In this document: positions 1 through 8,300 of the stretch, piece after piece | Position numbering within the stretch: the first letter of the stretch is position 1 | Layout: every line of letters begins with the position of its first letter | Assembly (NCBI GenBank): GCA_020343655.1 | Contig: CP070805.1 | Location: 871,699 to 905,629, forward strand | From: Promethearchaeota archaeon | GTDB lineage: Archaea; Asgardarchaeota; Lokiarchaeia; Sigyniarchaeales; SOKP01 | Direction of reading: 5' to 3' | Length of the DNA stretch: 33,931 nucleotides | The notes under the pieces: generated by a model | What the model was told of the DNA's origin: nothing | What the model saw: the letters and a program-made list of their open reading frames with translations, nothing else | The model's database searches: none | Position numbers and translations under genes: made by a program

Positions 1-245
<245 letters not shown>

Positions 246-411
246 ATTTATTTTCAATAACAAAATTTTTTTAGGTAGGTTCTTAATAAACTTTTATTTT
301 CTTTTTTTTTTCAAAAAGAATTGATTGAAATCCTCATCTTATTTATTTTTAAAAAGTAAAAAATTTTAATTATTAATGTTTTTAATACAAGTTAAATTTA
401 GTAAATAAAAA

Positions 412-513
412 GGGCCTGTAGATCAGTGGAAGATTGTTAAGTTCGATTTTGTACTAACCTTTAACGCTTGACTTGCATTCAAGAGGTCACGGGTTCAATT
501 CCCGTCAGGTCCA
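412..513 (+). tRNA. tRNA-Ala(TGC) with a D-arm intron
   Basis: The acceptor stem is 412-418 with 506-512 and the discriminator is A513; CCA is not encoded. The anticodon stem is 467-471/479-483, the loop CTTGCAT at 472-478, and the anticodon TGC at 474-476. The T-arm is ACGGG-TTCAATT-CCCGT. A 30-nt insert interrupts the D-stem 3' strand. A bulge-helix-bulge can be drawn: exon GAAG (429-432) pairs with intron CTTT (459-462), bulges are ATT (433-435) and AAC (463-465), and the inner helix is GTTA/TAAC. Removing 435-464 gives a D-stem GATC/GATC. The gene lies where a 16S-23S spacer tRNA-Ala normally sits, although no 23S follows. Confidence 0.93.
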
Positions 514-765
514 TTTTCCTATATTTAAATATGATTTAAAATTAATAGATTTCACATCTTATATTTTGAAACTTTTCATCTCATCAAAAGAGTTATAAAT
601 CCTATTTTACAGAAATTACATTTCCTTAAATATCATACCATCAAAAAATAGAAAGTAAAACAAATGAGATCTCTATTAATTATGAAATTTCAATCGAATA
701 TTGGCTTATAACTGGTTATGAAAATAAGAAATTTTTTAATTATTCGTTAAATATTCATCATAAGT

Positions 766-921
766 ATGAAGTTTTATGGAATATTGATGTTGATTACTCT
801 TTTCCTATTTCAGATTAATACTGAATTTGAAGAATTATTTAATTTCATCTTAGTTTTTTTCGGAATCATTTTATTAATAGTAATTCTTATCTATATTCTC
901 TTAACTTCCAAACAAGATTAG
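766..921 (+). CDS. Small hydrophobic protein, 51 aa, two predicted membrane segments
   Basis: This is an open frame from ATG at 766 to TAG at 919-921. The N-terminal ~16 residues are hydrophobic, a short acidic stretch (NTEFEE) follows, then a long run of I, L, V and F (about residues 25-46), and a polar tail TSKQD. That pattern suggests a tiny protein with two membrane spans or a signal segment plus one span. It has no recognised family. No strong Shine-Dalgarno sequence is visible and it stops 7 nt before the end of the oppositely oriented YchF-like gene. In such AT-rich DNA, short hydrophobic frames can arise by chance, so the call is tentative. Confidence 0.35.
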   Translation: MKFYGILMLITLFLFQINTEFEELFNFILVFFGIILLIVILIYILLTSKQD

Positions 922-928
922 TTTATAA

Positions 929-2146
929 TTATTTACTTTTTGACGTTACTATTTTTATAATATCTCTATCTTTTAATTCATAATTTTCTCCAAGTCGTTT
1001 TTTTGTTTTAGCATCAATACCAAACATAAAATTATCAGCTAATTCACTGTGAATTTTTTCTCTTATAAAATCTCTTAAAAAAGTCCCCTTTTTTACTAGA
1101 AAGGCATCTGGTAAGACATTCTCTTTATTATCTGAATATGTGTTAATATCTGATACAGGATACACGCAAATTTGATTTGCTATAGTAAATGAAGCATAAT
1201 CTAATGCCTTTTGAATTCCTGTACCCCCATATATATTTAAAATTTTTGTTTTTATCTTTTTCAGCATATCTATCTCTTGGGAACTCAATTTATTTTCATT
1301 AATAATTTCAAATTCATCTGATCCCGGTATATAATTAATCAATTTATCTTCATGATATTTCCTTAAAAAATGCTCTGCCAATGCACTGCAAGGAATAATT
1401 GTGTCTAAATATTTCGTTTTTAATTTACGTAAATTATCATCACTAATTTCCTTGTCAATTTTATTTGCTAATACTAAAATTGGTTTAGAAATTCTCCTTA
1501 AAGTTTTTACAAACTCCAATAAGTCAGTATCTTTCCATTTTGAAGGATTTTGACCTTCTAAGTTTGATTTTTTTAATGATAGGATTATTTGTTGCTTATT
1601 GATCTTTACCCCTGAAAGTCTATCATATAAGGCTTCCACAACTTTTCTTTTTTCTGTTGATATTGCTTTTGTAAATTTTGTCCAGTCTTCTCGTTCAAGA
1701 ATTTCTTTAAACCATAAATTAATTTCGTTTTCTAAAAATAAAATATCCTCATATGGGTCGTTTTCTCCCATAGATACTAATTTTCCAGACTTATCAAGGG
1801 ATCCAGTTATATCAACTATATGTAAAAGAACATCTGCCTTAATTAAATCATTTAAAAATTTATTCCCCAGACCTTTTCCCCTATGAGCATCTGGAACCAG
1901 TCCAGCTACATCTATTAAATTAATTGGTATAAAACGGTTCCCATCAATGCATATTGAATTTTTTGGGTTGTCATTTACATTTAATTCTTTACAGACACAC
2001 CTACTTTTTACATAAGCTATTCCTTTGTTTGGCTCAATTGTAGTAAAAGGTATTTCACTCACCTTAGCATGAGTTAAACAAGCCGCATTTAAAAAAGTAG
2101 TTTTTCCACTGCTGGGTTTTCCAATGATACCTATTATTAGTGCCAT
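929..2146 (-). CDS. YchF/OLA1-like GTP/ATP-binding protein (OBG family, TGS domain)
   Basis: This 405-aa protein is a P-loop NTPase of the TRAFAC/OBG class. The P-loop is GKPSSGKTT at residues 9-17. The G3 motif is DVAGL at 79-83, followed by VPDAHRGKGLGNKFL, typical of YchF/OLA1. G4 is NKID at 228-231 and G5-like CSALAE at 253-258. An insert (~120-215) precedes G4 and a C-terminal TGS domain covers about 325-400 (LPDAFLVKKGT, ending in ELKDRDIIKI). The family binds ribosomes and acts in translation or stress control; its usual length is 360-400 aa. It lies 28 nt downstream of the membrane ATPase on the same strand, so the two may be cotranscribed. Its end nearly touches the 51-aa frame on the other strand. 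Confidence 0.85.
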   Translation of the reverse strand: MALIIGIIGKPSSGKTTFLNAACLTHAKVSEIPFTTIEPNKGIAYVKSRCVCKELNVNDNPKNSICIDGNRFIPINLIDVAGLVPDAHRGKGLGNKFLNDLIKADVLLHIVDITGSLDKSGKLVSMGENDPYEDILFLENEINLWFKEILEREDWTKFTKAISTEKRKVVEALYDRLSGVKINKQQIILSLKKSNLEGQNPSKWKDTDLLEFVKTLRRISKPILVLANKIDKEISDDNLRKLKTKYLDTIIPCSALAEHFLRKYHEDKLINYIPGSDEFEIINENKLSSQEIDMLKKIKTKILNIYGGTGIQKALDYASFTIANQICVYPVSDINTYSDNKENVLPDAFLVKKGTFLRDFIREKIHSELADNFMFGIDAKTKKRLGENYELKDRDIIKIVTSKSK

Positions 2147-2174
2147 ATATATATTGAATTTTGATATCTTAAAA

Positions 2175-3941
2175 TTATTCCTTTTTCTTGTGTAATTTAT
2201 AGAGGTAATTTAGATAATTTTCCAATTTATTATATGAATCTGCCTTATGAACAGATTCTTCTGCGTTACATTTTATATCAACATTATGCATATTTCCTTC
2301 GTAATTTCGAGATAGTTTTTCTTTTGGTGTATCTTTTTTTAACTTATTTTTTTTTGACTTAATTGAAAAAATGTTTTTAACAACTCTCATAAAATAACCC
2401 TTAAATGGGCCATTCTTTAATTTTGAAACTGAGCCAAAATCATTTTCTATTTTTTTTAAAATCAATTGATTATTATTCCTAATTTCTTGAACTGTTAATG
2501 ATTCATGTTTAATATAGGGGATCTTTAACAAAAAGGGCTCTTTAATTGAATTTACTCTGATTATACATTGCCCTTCCTCTAAAATTGATAGAAAATTTTT
2601 ATTTTCAGCATCAATATTCAACAATTCACACATAATTTCTTTTTCTATATGATTCTTAAATGTTAAAACAATCCCATTATTAGCTAGAATTTCCTTACTT
2701 ATATCTGGACGCGTTGCTAAAGTTATTAAGCATTCACCAGTCCCTCTTTGTAGCAATGCAATATCTTCTAAATAAGTAGTTAATTTACTTTTTTTCATTA
2801 AATCCTGTGGAGCAAAATATTGGGCATCTTCAATAATAGTAATATGTTTGATTCCATCAAAATTGTAAGCTCCTTTTGATAGATTTTTATCCCATAGATA
2901 TTTCAAAATCATATTTAGAAAAAAAAGAGCATCTTCTTTTTCACCCCCTAACCGGATGATTGAGCTTAAATCCATTAAAATATTTCTTTTAAACAAACTA
3001 TCAATAGTGATTTCATTTTTTTTTTCAAATAAACTCTTTAAAGGTCCTATTGAAAATCTTCTAATTCGATTTTTTATACTTATAAGAGTTTGGTTCAACA
3101 TTGGAATTGAATTTTTGTTTTTTTTAAGATAATCCTTACAAAAGTATTCAAAACCTTTCCAATTTTGAAAATTTTTATTTTCACAAACCTTTACTAATAT
3201 TTCGACCAAAACTTTTTCCATTTGAGGTGAAAACTCTGAATTTTCATCAATTAATTTACCACTTTTTAAAATATCAAAAATTCTTTCTGCATGAATTATT
3301 GGACTTACCTCTCCAGGATTAAAAATATTTATAGAAAAATTTTCACCAGGCCACAAAATGAGAACACCATCTATTTTTTTTTGTAGGAAGTGGTATTCTC
3401 CTTTAAATTCCACTAAAAAAAAAGGAATCTTGTAGATTTTTTTAAAATTAATTAAAAAATTTTGAAGAAAATTGCTTTTTCCTGTTCCGGTTGCACCACA
3501 TATAAACATATGCTTCTCAAGATCTTTTAAAGAGAGATAGAACTTTTGTCTTTTAGCTTTTCCTTTCAAAATTCTCCCAATAGGGATATTTCCTTTTTTA
3601 TTTCTCAATTGTAAAGGAATCTCAAGATCTATAACACTCTCATCACTCTTTAAAAAAGTTAATAAATAAAGTATAACAGAAGCACTGTGTAATATATTAG
3701 CTAAATTGAATAATATTGTTGGAATAAAAAATCCATCTTTTTTATCTATAAATGAATCAGAATCATAAATAATGAAAAATGGTAAATTGAAAAATAGAAA
3801 TATTGTAGTACATATTAAAATGACAAAAATTAATATTTTAATTCTGCTTAAATAATATTTTCTCATTTTATAGAGATAGAATAGAATATTAACACTAATA
3901 GAGATTATACTCAAGCATAAAAAGAATAAAATCATTATCAT
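2175..3941 (-). CDS. Membrane-anchored HerA/TraG-like P-loop ATPase
   Basis: This 588-aa protein has three predicted N-terminal membrane segments (about residues 2-24, 34-59 and 71-97) and a cytosolic FtsK/HerA-type ATPase. Walker A is GATGTGKSN at 149-157. Walker B is HITIIEDAQ at 366-374, followed by the QRGTGECLITLATRPD segment at 399-414 that corresponds to the sensor/arginine region of HerA and VirB4-like enzymes. The lysine-rich C-terminal ~100 residues look disordered. The family includes DNA translocases and conjugation coupling proteins. No conjugation, relaxase or NurA gene is nearby, so the substrate is unknown. Its anchoring recalls VirD4/TraG coupling proteins, but a host role in DNA or protein transport is equally possible. 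Confidence 0.75.
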   Translation of the reverse strand: MIMILFFLCLSIISISVNILFYLYKMRKYYLSRIKILIFVILICTTIFLFFNLPFFIIYDSDSFIDKKDGFFIPTILFNLANILHSASVILYLLTFLKSDESVIDLEIPLQLRNKKGNIPIGRILKGKAKRQKFYLSLKDLEKHMFICGATGTGKSNFLQNFLINFKKIYKIPFFLVEFKGEYHFLQKKIDGVLILWPGENFSINIFNPGEVSPIIHAERIFDILKSGKLIDENSEFSPQMEKVLVEILVKVCENKNFQNWKGFEYFCKDYLKKNKNSIPMLNQTLISIKNRIRRFSIGPLKSLFEKKNEITIDSLFKRNILMDLSSIIRLGGEKEDALFFLNMILKYLWDKNLSKGAYNFDGIKHITIIEDAQYFAPQDLMKKSKLTTYLEDIALLQRGTGECLITLATRPDISKEILANNGIVLTFKNHIEKEIMCELLNIDAENKNFLSILEEGQCIIRVNSIKEPFLLKIPYIKHESLTVQEIRNNNQLILKKIENDFGSVSKLKNGPFKGYFMRVVKNIFSIKSKKNKLKKDTPKEKLSRNYEGNMHNVDIKCNAEESVHKADSYNKLENYLNYLYKLHKKKE

Positions 3942-4066
3942 AATTGGATGTTTTATCCCTATGTAATTCTTCAGTTTTAAAAAGTTCTATAAAATTTATA
4001 AAAACCCAAAAAATTAGGAATTGAATTATTTTTCGTAAACTTTTTTAATTTTATGACTTAGAGATC

Positions 4067-4075
4067 TATATAAAT
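4067..4075 (+). promoter_or_regulatory. TATA box of the thermosome gene
   Basis: TATATAAA-like sequence (TATATAAAT) lies about 40 nt before the ATG at 4114. A start about 25 nt downstream would give a short leader of roughly 15-20 nt containing GTGAA, a partial match to the GGTGATC Shine-Dalgarno core. This fits a standard archaeal TBP/TFB promoter. Confidence 0.55.
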
Positions 4076-4113
4076 AAAATTTTTTAATGAACTAGTAAAA
4101 ATGTGAATAAGAA

Positions 4114-5718
4114 ATGGCACAATTATCCGGTGTTCCAATCCTTATATTAAAAGAAGGAACTGAAAGGAAAAGAGGAAAAGATGCTCAAAAGAATAATATT
4201 GCTGCTGCAAAAGCGGTAGCTGAAGCGGTAAGGACAACATTAGGACCAAAAGGCATGGATAAAATGCTTGTTGATTCATTAGGAGATGTTACTATAACAA
4301 ATGATGGAGCGACGATTTTAGACACGATCGATGTTGAACACCCTGCGGCTAAAATGATAGTAGAAGTAGCTAAGACTCAAGACGATAAGGTTGGAGATGG
4401 AACTACTACGAGTGTAATAATATCAGGAGAACTATTAAATCTTGCAGAAGAACTAATGGAACAATCAGTACATCCTACAATTATTTTCAGAGGTTATAGA
4501 AAAGCATTACTGAAAAGTAAAGAAATATTAAAAGAATTAGCGACAAAAATAGAAATTAATGATAAAGACACTCTAATGAAAGTAGCAGAGACTTCAATGA
4601 ATAGCAAATTAATTGCTGGCGTGAAAAACCATTTTGCTAAAATCGCTGTTAAAGCTGTAAACCAGATCAAAGAGGAACGTGGAATTAATATAATGGTTGA
4701 TTTAGATCAAATTCAAATAATTAAAAAAGAAGGAAAAAGCCTTTTAGACACTGATATCATTGATGGAATTATTGTTGATAAGGAAGTAGTTCATCCAATG
4801 ATGCCAAAATCATTTAAAGATGCCAAAATTGCGTTAATCACCTCATCATTAGAAGTAGAAAAAACCGAATTCGATGCAGAAATAAGAGTACAAACACCCG
4901 ATCAAATAAATAAATTTCTTGAAGAGGAAGCAAATATGTTAAAAAATCGAGTAGCAAAATTAAAAGAAGTTGGTGCAAATGTCGTATTTTGTCAAAAGGG
5001 TGTTGATGATAAAGCACAAAATTTTCTAGCAAAAGAAGATATAATAACTGTAAGAAGAGTCAAAAGATCTGATATGGAGAAATTAGCAAGAGCTACCAAT
5101 GCAAAAATGATCAATAATCTTTTTGAAATTAGTGAAAATGACTTAGGAAAAGCGGGGAAAGTGGAAGAAAAGAAAATAGGGGATGATAACATGATCATAG
5201 TCTCAGAATGTGCAGATCCAAAAGCAGTAAGTATATTGATTCGTGCTGGAATTGAGCATGTTGTAGATGAAGCAGAAAGAATGCTCCATGATGCTTTGTC
5301 AGTTGTTAAAGCGACAATTGAACTACCATATATATTACCAGGTGGTGGTGCCTCTGAAATAGAACTTGCTAAACGTCTAAGGGCATATGCCCAGTCGATT
5401 GGAGGAAGAGAACAACTAGCAATCGAAGTGTATGCTAATGCATTAGAGATAATTCCTAAAACTCTGGTCGAAAATGCTGGATATAATCCTGTAGATTTAA
5501 TAGTTGAGTTAAGATCTAAACATGAATCTGAAGATGGCAATTCCAATGGCATTAATATTGACTCTGGAAAACCAGATGATATGGTAAAATTAGGTGTTCT
5601 TGAACCCTTATCAGTGTTAACTCAAGCTGTTCAGTCTGCAACTGAAGTTTCATCCATGATCCTTAAGATTGATGATGTTATAGCAGCATCAAGTCTCTCA
5701 AAGGGTCCTGAAGAATAA
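4114..5718 (+). CDS. Thermosome subunit (group II chaperonin, CCT/TCP-1 family)
   Basis: This 534-aa protein is an ATP-dependent folding chaperonin subunit that assembles into a double ring with a built-in lid. The N-terminal signature is intact: [21 protein letters not shown] and GDGTTT (near residue 90). The apical domain lies in the middle, and the C-terminal equatorial segment includes [13 protein letters not shown] and a late [12 protein letters not shown] stretch. The length matches the family (530-550 aa). The C-terminus ends SSLSKGPEE and lacks the Gly/Met-rich tail of many archaeal thermosomes. It has its own TATA box and is monocistronic, converging on the Tsr3 gene. It is the only chaperonin subunit in the window; paralogues elsewhere are possible. 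Confidence 0.97.
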   Translation: MAQLSGVPILILKEGTERKRGKDAQKNNIAAAKAVAEAVRTTLGPKGMDKMLVDSLGDVTITNDGATILDTIDVEHPAAKMIVEVAKTQDDKVGDGTTTSVIISGELLNLAEELMEQSVHPTIIFRGYRKALLKSKEILKELATKIEINDKDTLMKVAETSMNSKLIAGVKNHFAKIAVKAVNQIKEERGINIMVDLDQIQIIKKEGKSLLDTDIIDGIIVDKEVVHPMMPKSFKDAKIALITSSLEVEKTEFDAEIRVQTPDQINKFLEEEANMLKNRVAKLKEVGANVVFCQKGVDDKAQNFLAKEDIITVRRVKRSDMEKLARATNAKMINNLFEISENDLGKAGKVEEKKIGDDNMIIVSECADPKAVSILIRAGIEHVVDEAERMLHDALSVVKATIELPYILPGGGASEIELAKRLRAYAQSIGGREQLAIEVYANALEIIPKTLVENAGYNPVDLIVELRSKHESEDGNSNGINIDSGKPDDMVKLGVLEPLSVLTQAVQSATEVSSMILKIDDVIAASSLSKGPEE

Positions 5719-5752
5719 TAAACTTTTGATTTTTTACCATCTTTTTTTTAAA
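5719..5752 (+). terminator. T-rich terminator after the thermosome gene
   Basis: Between the convergent thermosome and Tsr3 genes there are three T-tracts: TTTTGATTTTTT and a run of eight or nine T near 5744-5752. Archaeal RNA polymerase stops at oligo-T tracts, so this is a likely terminator for the plus-strand gene. No clear stem-loop is present. Confidence 0.4.
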
Positions 5753-6209
5753 AATTATTTAATTCTTTGAATTGCCTACCCCATGAAAATTTTGAAAGAA
5801 TTAAAGTAGCATAATCAAAAAATTTGGTAATAAAGAGTGCTCCTGCTAATGCCTCTGCAGAACTTAATTTTTCCCATTTACCATAATTTGTTGGATTAGC
5901 AGCAATTAACCGAGGTAACTTACGGGCAGTTTTAAAATCATATTTTTTTAAAGCCATAATTTTGCTCCAAGAACAGTCGATAACAATTAAACCATAGTGA
6001 AGAATTGTATTTCTGTCAATACTGGATAATTGTTTTTGAGCAAATGGATTTAAAATAATAGAATTCTTTAGAACTCCTTTAATATTGTTAATTATTTCTA
6101 CAAGATGAAGTTTGCTTAATTTCGATGCAGTACATTTTTTTGGATCACATTCTCTGTAATGCAAACAATATAGCTTTGGAGCTCCCTTTACTGAATTAGA
6201 AAATTTCAT
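5748..6209 (-). CDS. tsr3: Tsr3-like 16S/18S rRNA aminocarboxypropyltransferase (DUF367)
   Basis: This 153-aa protein matches Tsr3, the SPOUT-like enzyme that transfers the 3-amino-3-carboxypropyl group of S-adenosylmethionine to a modified uridine in small-subunit rRNA (family knowledge). Visible signatures are HYRECDPKKCTASKL near residues 17-31, VIDCSWSK near 86-93, and the cofactor/substrate segment RLIAANPTNYGKW followed by LSSAEALAGAL near 115-140. It is slightly shorter than the usual 165-200 aa but all blocks are present. The start is the ATG that follows an AT-rich leader. The Roadblock-type gene lies upstream on the same strand, 63 nt away. Confidence 0.88.
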   Translation of the reverse strand: MKFSNSVKGAPKLYCLHYRECDPKKCTASKLSKLHLVEIINNIKGVLKNSIILNPFAQKQLSSIDRNTILHYGLIVIDCSWSKIMALKKYDFKTARKLPRLIAANPTNYGKWEKLSSAEALAGALFITKFFDYATLILSKFSWGRQFKELNNF

Positions 6210-6274
6210 TATTTGATTTTTAAAAAAAGATATATGTATAATATCTTCTATAACTAACTTAATCTGGTTTTCTA

Positions 6275-7273
6275 TTAATCATACTTAAAACTTGTAAGGA
6301 CATTGACAGATTTGATAAAGTTTTCAGTTGTTCTCTCTTCACCCAATATTTGTAATATTGAATATATTATATTTCTTGATTCACAAATGACTGGAATTCC
6401 ACCATATGATAATGTAAATAAACCTATAAAAGAAATATCCTCAGCATTTGATCCCTTTTCACTAATGGAGAATTTTATCTTACCTGAAGGACATGTAATC
6501 AAACCATAAAAGTTCTCAGCGTCTTTTCCTGAAATTGCAATATAGCAGAGTAAATCTCCAATTGAGCTCCCTTCGGATTCCTCCTTCATCTTTTGAAAAG
6601 CAACATTAGCATTTGCAGAAAATGCTTCAATTGTTATAGGCAAATTTTGTCCACTTACATCTCTCGCATCTAATGTTAATCCAGATGGACTAACTAAACT
6701 GTATCTTATAAAAATTGGATTCTGAACTGAATCTAAAACTGTTCTTATTGAAGGTAATAAATTTAAAGGTTCAAAAATTTCCGGTTTGTAAGATACAAAG
6801 GGAACTTCTGAACCCATCCCGAAAAGATAAATCGCACTACGAACTTTATCACAAAAAATTTCAATTTCCCTTTCAGATTCATCTCCACTTCCAAAAAATT
6901 CACTTAACTTTTGCTTTAAATAATACATCGCTGTTGCTAAATTATCTGCGTCTAAAGGCCATTCTTTATGATAATCATGTACTATAGTCATGAGTGTTTC
7001 ATTAATTCTGATTGTCACTAAGCAAACTTTATCAAAATATGAAAATGAAATAACCTGATCTTTAATCTTTAAATCTTCCCAATTTTCTTCGCTTGCAGAA
7101 AAAGCTGCTGATGCTAAACTCGTGATTTGGTTTGGATTTAAATCGATATCACTTTTTCTACCTATTTTTGCTATTGAAAGGCCATTCTGATCGCATAAAA
7201 CTACTAAAACAGTGCCTTCTGATGCTCTTAGAATTGAAGTTAAATGTTTTATTAAGGATTCTCTTACACTCAT
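6275..7273 (-). CDS. Roadblock/LC7 domain protein, probably with two such domains
   Basis: The ATG at 7273 gives 332 aa; an in-frame TTG at 7285 would add four residues. The N-terminal ~120 residues follow the Roadblock/LC7 pattern: a helix (RESLIKHLTSIL), a strand pair around TVLVVLCDQNGLSIAKIG, a helix with SLASAAFSASEENWEDL, and strands around ISFSYFDKVCLVTIRI. A second half (~175-275) again shows a sensing-domain pattern: IFIRYSLVSPSGLTLDAR, then a helix AFSANANVAFQKM, then strands. Roadblock proteins bind and regulate small Ras-like GTPases in eukaryotes and MglA in bacteria. A Ras-like GTPase gene lies about 1 kb away (8301-8834), a plausible but untested partner. Confidence 0.72.
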   Translation of the reverse strand: MSVRESLIKHLTSILRASEGTVLVVLCDQNGLSIAKIGRKSDIDLNPNQITSLASAAFSASEENWEDLKIKDQVISFSYFDKVCLVTIRINETLMTIVHDYHKEWPLDADNLATAMYYLKQKLSEFFGSGDESEREIEIFCDKVRSAIYLFGMGSEVPFVSYKPEIFEPLNLLPSIRTVLDSVQNPIFIRYSLVSPSGLTLDARDVSGQNLPITIEAFSANANVAFQKMKEESEGSSIGDLLCYIAISGKDAENFYGLITCPSGKIKFSISEKGSNAEDISFIGLFTLSYGGIPVICESRNIIYSILQILGEERTTENFIKSVNVLTSFKYD

Positions 7274-7448
7274 TAGAGAAACCAAGATATTTTTGTATTA
7301 GTCTTAATAATATATTTTTTGTATTATGTATAATAATAAAATTTTATCATTTAATTCAATCGTATTTAAGTTTTAATTCTATGAAAAAAAATTTTTTATT
7401 TTTTAGGTATTTTAATTATGTGATAAAACTATTTTATAACATTAAACT

Positions 7449-7566
7449 GCGGGAATTGCCAAGTCTGGTCAAAGGCTAAAATATGCTTGATCGAAAGTCG
7501 ACTATAGGCGGTGGACTTAGAATCCATTCTCGTAGGAGTTCGGGAGTTCAAATCTCCCTTCCCGCA
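7449..7566 (+). tRNA. tRNA-Leu(TAG) with a D-loop intron
   Basis: The acceptor stem is GCGGGAA (7449-7455) with TTCCCGC (7559-7565) and discriminator A7566. The long variable arm and a D-arm beginning GCCAAG identify class II tRNA-Leu. The anticodon stem GTGGA/TCCAT (7511-7515/7523-7527) encloses CTTAGAA, anticodon TAG at 7518-7520. A 33-nt insert lies in the D-loop. Exon GGTC (7467-7470) pairs with intron GACT (7500-7503, one G-U), bulges are AAA (7471-7473) and ATA (7504-7506), and the inner helix is GGCT/AGTC. Removing 7473-7505 restores the archaeal D-arm GGTCAAAGGCG. CCA is not encoded. Confidence 0.92.
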
Positions 7567-7701
7567 TTATTAAGACGTATATTCATAAAATTTTTAATCC
7601 AAAATTAATTACAACATTCCAACTAAATAATGGTTAAATAAAATCTTACAAATCAAAGGTTTTAAATGACTATAATACTAATATTAATTTAAAAATATTC
7701 A

Positions 7702-7838
7702 GCTCCTGTAGTGTAGTCCGGCCAATTTTTCACCAAATTTAGAAGAAAAGGCTTCGCATTGCGGGCTTTCACCCCGCCGACTTTCTCATGTCATCAATGA
7801 CATGAAACGGCAACCGGGTTCGAATCCCGGCAGGAGCA
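7702..7838 (+). tRNA. tRNA-Glu(TTC) with two introns (D-loop and variable loop)
   Basis: The acceptor is GCTCCTG (7702-7708) with CAGGAGC (7831-7837), discriminator A7838. The anticodon stem is GCGGG/CCCGC (7761-7765/7773-7777), loop CTTTCAC, anticodon TTC at 7768-7770. The T-arm is CCGGG-TTCGAAT-CCCGG. Intron 1 (7726-7755, 30 nt): exon GGCC (7720-7723) pairs with GGCT (7750-7753), bulges AAT and TCG, inner helix TTTTC/GAAAA. Intron 2 (7782-7813, 32 nt): GCCG (7776-7779) pairs with CGGC (7808-7811), bulges ACT and AAC; inside is a strong hairpin, 7787-7794 with 7797-7804. Removing both gives the typical archaeal Glu D-arm and a CGAC variable loop. Confidence 0.92.
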
Positions 7839-8065
7839 CAAAATATTTTTTAGATTAAATTAATATAAGGGATAATTTATTCAATTTTAAACTTAAAACC
7901 CTGTAATCTCTTCACCATTATTTCATAATACTGTTTAAAATAATTCTAATATTCTGGAGGAATTACTTATATTTAATGATTCATAAAATAACGTGTTTAA
8001 ATTAAATAAAAAGGAGTAAAATCAGCTATATTAGATAATTAAGGTTCACATAAAATAAAGAAATG

Positions 8066-8201
8066 CGCCCCCGGCATGGTTATCGTCATACTCAGAGATT
8101 GAACGATGAAATCGAACATGCGACCGCCCAGTTAACTTCCGGAGGTATCTTGAAACCCAGATACCTGAGCCGGGTGCTCTACCTAGCTGAGCTACGGAGG
8201 C
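8066..8201 (-). tRNA. tRNA-Asn(GTT) with two introns (anticodon loop 33/34 and T-loop)
   Basis: Read on the minus strand, the acceptor GCCTCCG (8201-8195) pairs with CGGGGGC (8073-8067); the discriminator is G8066. The D-arm is GCTC...GAGC. Intron 1 is 8137-8167 (31 nt): exon CCGG pairs with intron CCGG, bulges CTC and AAG, inner helix AGGTATCT/AGATACCT. Cutting after the second bulge base gives loop CTGTTAA and anticodon GTT (8134-8136), with stem CCCGG/CTGGG. G73 agrees with archaeal tRNA-Asn. Intron 2 is 8080-8110 (31 nt) in the T-loop; central helix TCG/CGA is weaker; removal gives GCATG-TTCGATC-CATGC. A minus-strand TATA-like element (about 8213-8225) lies just upstream. Confidence 0.85.
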
Positions 8202-8300
8202 ACATTTATGTTTTTTTATATATTATTTTATTTAATATAGTATTTAGCTTTTTCTTTAGTAGGGATAAAAAAGCTTACAAATATAGACAATTTTTTACTT

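Noticed and set aside
4992..5552. A 186-codon minus-strand open frame
   Set aside because: It is antisense to the strongly conserved thermosome gene and is a codon-bias shadow.
8066..8201. Reading this tRNA as Leu(CAG), Met(CAT) or Lys(CTT)
   Set aside because: Each needs a splice boundary that does not fit the BHB; there is no long variable arm for Leu, and G73 with loop CTGTTAA fits Asn.
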